Shown here piece after piece: positions 23,973 to 27,210 of a stretch of DNA of 27,210 nucleotides. The stretch covers positions 1 through 27,210 of the forward strand of contig DATJUB010000079.1 in assembly GCA_035502775.1 (NCBI GenBank), read 5' to 3'. This DNA comes from 67-14 sp035502775. GTDB taxonomy: Bacteria; Actinomycetota; Thermoleophilia; Solirubrobacterales; 70-9. Position numbers and translations under genes: made by a program. Within the stretch, counting starts at the first letter, position 1. Each line of letters starts with the position of its first letter. The notes under the pieces were generated by a model. That model saw only the letters and a list, made by a program, of their open reading frames with translations. It ran no database searches and had not been told where the DNA came from.

Positions 23973-26900
23973 TTGAACCCAGTTGTGCGTCTCACTGTCC
24001 GTCTGCTCACGCTCTGCGCCGTTTTGGCTCTGGGCCTCGTTTCGGCTTCCGCGGCCCAGGCTGATGGGAACCCCGATCTGCAGTTGAGCTCGGCCACCTC
24101 CAGCCCCCTCTACGGAGTCGACGGGGACGCCACCGTGACCGCGTCGCTCGCGAACGGTCAGCCGAAGGGCTACAACCTCAGCTTCCGGGTCGTCCTGCCC
24201 GCTGGGATCAGCTACGCCGGAGGATCCGAGATCTCCCCGCAGATCATCGCCAACGCGCCGACCACCGGGCAGACGACACTGATCTTCTCGAACGTCTCCG
24301 ACGTCGTCGCCAACTCCTCCGAGACGATCTCCTTCAAGGTCAAGCACGATCAGGGCGTCTACGAGGTCGGCGACGAATACACGATCGAGTACAACGCCTA
24401 CGTCAACTCCGATCCGCGCTACCTGCCGAAGTTCGATTCGGCCGGGGCGCCGATCGCCGGCACCTACACCGGCTCCGCCGAGTCGGACACCAAGGGCAAG
24501 ATCCGGGCGATCGAGCTGAGCAAGTCGGAACCGAGCCGCGAGGGCGAGATCCTGCGCGGGGTCCACGACAACCAGACGATCTACACGCTGGAGCTGAAGA
24601 ACAACGAGGTCAACCCGACTGAGAGCACCAGGATCGACGACTACCTGCCCGCGGGACTCGAGTTCCTCGGCTGTGCGGGTACCGCCGACAGCACCACGGA
24701 CGCGCCGACCAACGCAGGTTCGGCCCAGGAATACCCCGGTTCCGGCCCGATCGTGGTCAAGCCGGTCACCGACTGCATCGATCCGGTCCTGGTCGAGACG
24801 GTCGAGTTCGACCCGGACGGATCCGGCCCGAAGCCGGCCGCCGTCTACACCCATGTCCGGTTCGACACCGGCACCCTCGCCCCCGGACAGACCAAGATCT
24901 TCAAGTACCGCGCCGCGGTGCCGCTGGCCGAGAACACGCTGGACTGGACCGGCGACGAGCCTTCCGCCGCCTCAGCCAAGCAGGCCGCCAACCTCGACAA
25001 CAACAGCGGACCCGAGGTCCGCGACGAGCAGGAACTGACCAACTACGCCTTCGCCGCCGGCACCTACAAGGGCAACGAGGCCGACCAGGACGCGGAGTCC
25101 GACGACAGCGTCACTCGCACCGCCGAGGACCTGGTCGTCTACAAGAGCGCCAGCTCCGACGTACTCGCCCAGGGCGCCGACACCGAGTGGGAGCTGCGCT
25201 TCCGCACCGGTGAGTACCGCTACAGCGACGACATCGTCGTCACCGACACCCTGCCGAGCGGCTACTGCCCGCTCGGTCCGGTCAACTACACGACCGGCAA
25301 CGACGCCAGCGACTCCGAATGCGATCCGACCGGGGCCAACCCGACCGCGCCGTACAAGAGCGTCACCGAGAACGCCGACGGCACCTTCACGATCGTGTGG
25401 GGCAAGGACGAGCTGGACAAGCTCGCCCACACGAACGTCAACGACGAGTTCGTGATCAAGTTCCCGACCAAGACCCGCGCCTCCTACCAGAAGGACTTCC
25501 TACCGACGACCCCGATCGTCGCCAAGGACTCGGCCTCGAACAAGGTCGATCTGACCGGCAACACCTCTTCACGCTGCGTCGCCCCCGGCACGCCGGACTG
25601 CTCGACCGAGGGTCCGATCATCTGGAGCGACGAGGATCAGCCGCAGGCCGTGATCGACGCCTCCGAGGCCGGCCAGGAAGCCCCCTCCGTCGTCCTGAAG
25701 AAGGAAGTCGCGGAATCGGGCACCAACTGCCTCGCCGCGACCTACACCAAGGACATGCCCGAGTACCACCCGGGCGACGAGGTCTGCTGGCGTCTGACGA
25801 TCGACTTCCCGGCCAAGGTCGACACCAAGCAGCTCCGTGTGACCGACTTCCTGCCGCTGAACACGACCTATGTCGCCGGCAGCGCCCAGAACACCCCGGC
25901 CAACACCACGATCAACGTGATCGACGACTCCGAGGCCGCCGACCGCAACATCTTCTGGGACCTGAACGGCACCTACGTGCCGCTCGGATCGCAGAAGTTC
26001 CAGGTCGTGCTGAAGACCAAGATCAGCCCCGCCGGGATCATCGATCCGTCGGACATCAAGGGCAACCTCCTGAAGTTCGCGATCGGCAACACCCCTGGCA
26101 AGTCCTTCCCGCTGCGTGACCAGGTCGATTTCAAGACCGTCGCGAAGCAGACCCAGATCAAGAAGGGCGTCCGTCAGATCAACTCGGGCGCGATCCAGAC
26201 CCCGCCGGCCGACGGCCTGACCGTCAAGGGGGGTGACAGCGTCACCTACCAGGTCGACGTCAAGGCACCCACCGGCGACGTGAAGAACGTCCAGACCTGG
26301 GATCGCCTCCCGGCCTTCTACGACTGCTCGATGGTCTCCGCGATCAGCGACGGCGGCGTCTGCGTGGATGGCGGCGCGAACCGCGACGTCATCAAGTGGA
26401 CGATCCCCGCGATCAACGACGGCGCGACCAAGTCGCTGACCTACAAGGTCGCGATCCCGGCGATCGTCGGTGCCGAGAACACCTACACCAACGACTCGGG
26501 CGTGCGCCAGTACGAATCGACCACCAACACGGGCGGCACCTTCACCTACGTGCCGCAGAACAACATCGATCCGACCCAGACCCCGAACATCGGCCGGGTC
26601 GATGATCCGAGCAACGTCAAGACTCCGAACACGGCGATCGCCAAGGCCCGCACCACCTCGATCAGCGAGACCGGCAACCATGCCGACACCCAGGCCACGA
26701 TCGGCGAGCTCATCAACTACACGGTGACCACGACCCTGCCGGCCGGAACGACGTTCCCGTCGAACCTGAAGATCACCGACACGCCGAACTCGGCGAGCAC
26801 CCAGCCGATCGTCGGCACCCCGACCGCGACCCTCAACGGCAACCCGCTGCCCGCCGGCTGGAGCATCTCCACGGTTGGACAGACCGTGACCGTGACCGGT

Positions 26901-27210
26901 CCGAACAATCACACGGTGCCGCTCAGCGGCAACGACGTGGTCGTGATCAAGCTCTCGACCCGCGTCGCCGATGTGTCCGCCAACGTCCGCGGTCAGAGCC
27001 GCACAAACCAGGCGACCCTGAGCTGGACCGACGGCACCAACCGCAGCCGCAACTCGAACAGCGTCTCGACCACGATCGTCGAGCCGGTCATCTCGCAGAC
27101 CAAGTCGAACAACATCGACCCGAACACGGCTCTGCCCGGTGACATCGTCACCTACACGCTGACCACCAAGAACTCGAACGCGAGCCACGTCTCGATCGCG
27201 CATGACACGG
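23973..27210 (+). CDS. Large secreted DUF11-repeat surface protein (5' part; runs off the window)
   Basis: The reading frame is open from TTG 23973 to the window end, at least 1079 residues. TTG is chosen because GGAG lies 5 bases upstream and the product begins MNPVVRLTVRLLTLCAVLAL, a good signal peptide cut near AAQA (about residue 30); GTG 23985 is an alternative. The mature chain is a series of beta-sandwich modules of the DUF11/conserved-repeat type: GDSVTYQVDVKAPTG with WDRLPAFY, GELINYTVTTTLPAG with ITDTPNS, and PGDIVTYTLTTKNSNASHV near the end. Earlier blocks show the same grammar (TIYTLELKNNE with RIDDYLPAGLEFLG; TEWELRFRTGE with VVTDTLPSGY). Such proteins are large cell-surface adhesins or structural envelope proteins. 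Codon use is almost entirely G/C-ending, hinting at high expression. No LPXTG or other anchor can be judged because the C-terminus is missing. Confidence 0.85.
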   Translation, partial: MNPVVRLTVRLLTLCAVLALGLVSASAAQADGNPDLQLSSATSSPLYGVDGDATVTASLANGQPKGYNLSFRVVLPAGISYAGGSEISPQIIANAPTTGQTTLIFSNVSDVVANSSETISFKVKHDQGVYEVGDEYTIEYNAYVNSDPRYLPKFDSAGAPIAGTYTGSAESDTKGKIRAIELSKSEPSREGEILRGVHDNQTIYTLELKNNEVNPTESTRIDDYLPAGLEFLGCAGTADSTTDAPTNAGSAQEYPGSGPIVVKPVTDCIDPVLVETVEFDPDGSGPKPAAVYTHVRFDTGTLAPGQTKIFKYRAAVPLAENTLDWTGDEPSAASAKQAANLDNNSGPEVRDEQELTNYAFAAGTYKGNEADQDAESDDSVTRTAEDLVVYKSASSDVLAQGADTEWELRFRTGEYRYSDDIVVTDTLPSGYCPLGPVNYTTGNDASDSECDPTGANPTAPYKSVTENADGTFTIVWGKDELDKLAHTNVNDEFVIKFPTKTRASYQKDFLPTTPIVAKDSASNKVDLTGNTSSRCVAPGTPDCSTEGPIIWSDEDQPQAVIDASEAGQEAPSVVLKKEVAESGTNCLAATYTKDMPEYHPGDEVCWRLTIDFPAKVDTKQLRVTDFLPLNTTYVAGSAQNTPANTTINVIDDSEAADRNIFWDLNGTYVPLGSQKFQVVLKTKISPAGIIDPSDIKGNLLKFAIGNTPGKSFPLRDQVDFKTVAKQTQIKKGVRQINSGAIQTPPADGLTVKGGDSVTYQVDVKAPTGDVKNVQTWDRLPAFYDCSMVSAISDGGVCVDGGANRDVIKWTIPAINDGATKSLTYKVAIPAIVGAENTYTNDSGVRQYESTTNTGGTFTYVPQNNIDPTQTPNIGRVDDPSNVKTPNTAIAKARTTSISETGNHADTQATIGELINYTVTTTLPAGTTFPSNLKITDTPNSASTQPIVGTPTATLNGNPLPAGWSISTVGQTVTVTGPNNHTVPLSGNDVVVIKLSTRVADVSANVRGQSRTNQATLSWTDGTNRSRNSNSVSTTIVEPVISQTKSNNIDPNTALPGDIVTYTLTTKNSNASHVSIAHDT

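Overview
The window is high-GC DNA from a bacterial chromosome, most likely an actinomycete of the deep-branching class Thermoleophilia (Solirubrobacterales-like). That placement is inference. It rests on the 2-oxoglutarate dehydrogenase being an E2-E1 fusion (Kgd/OdhA type, an actinobacterial hallmark), a decaprenyl-phosphate phosphoribosyltransferase, an actinobacterial-style AcnA, a c-di-AMP riboswitch in front of a cell-wall hydrolase, and many apparently leaderless genes. I see no rRNA, tRNA, CRISPR array, transposase, integrase or phage gene, so this looks like core chromosome rather than an island.

Layout. Positions 33-7076 (minus strand) hold, in transcription order, an aldo/keto reductase, a Tat-exported PhoD phosphatase, an acyl-CoA dehydrogenase, a secreted beta-propeller-like protein and a 14-helix DHA2 exporter. 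Positions 7113-7918 (minus) hold an NlpC/P60 cell-wall hydrolase with a sharp intrinsic terminator, its own promoter and a c-di-AMP (ydaO-type) riboswitch; it appears to start at a non-canonical AUC codon. Positions 8085-12872 (plus) hold a short-chain dehydrogenase, aconitase and an AlkC-type DNA glycosylase with a C-terminal Ig-like domain. On the minus strand follow a secreted META-domain protein (12874-14133), a 332-base non-coding region with a near-consensus promoter and three perfect tandem hairpins, and a 1446-residue 2-oxoglutarate dehydrogenase (14466-18806) that carries two lipoyl domains and an E3-binding domain in the same chain as E2 and E1. On the plus strand follow a two-domain fatty acyl-CoA reductase (18944-20947), an alkylglycerone-phosphate-synthase-like flavoenzyme (20957-22588), a decaprenyl-phosphate phosphoribosyltransferase (22737-23648), and the first 1079 codons of a very large secreted DUF11-repeat surface protein (23973 to the window end).

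How genes may work together. Aconitase and 2-oxoglutarate dehydrogenase are TCA-cycle steps. The acyl-CoA reductase and the AGPS-like enzyme are 9 bases apart; the first makes the fatty alcohol that the second would use, so together they look like an ether-lipid module. The phosphoribosyltransferase, the NlpC/P60 hydrolase and the DUF11 protein concern the cell envelope. Across the window, six genes on both strands have a TANNNT hexamer exactly 6-7 bases before the start codon and no Shine-Dalgarno sequence, the signature of leaderless transcription; others (phoD, NlpC/P60, alkC, the reductase, the DUF11 gene) have clear Shine-Dalgarno sites.
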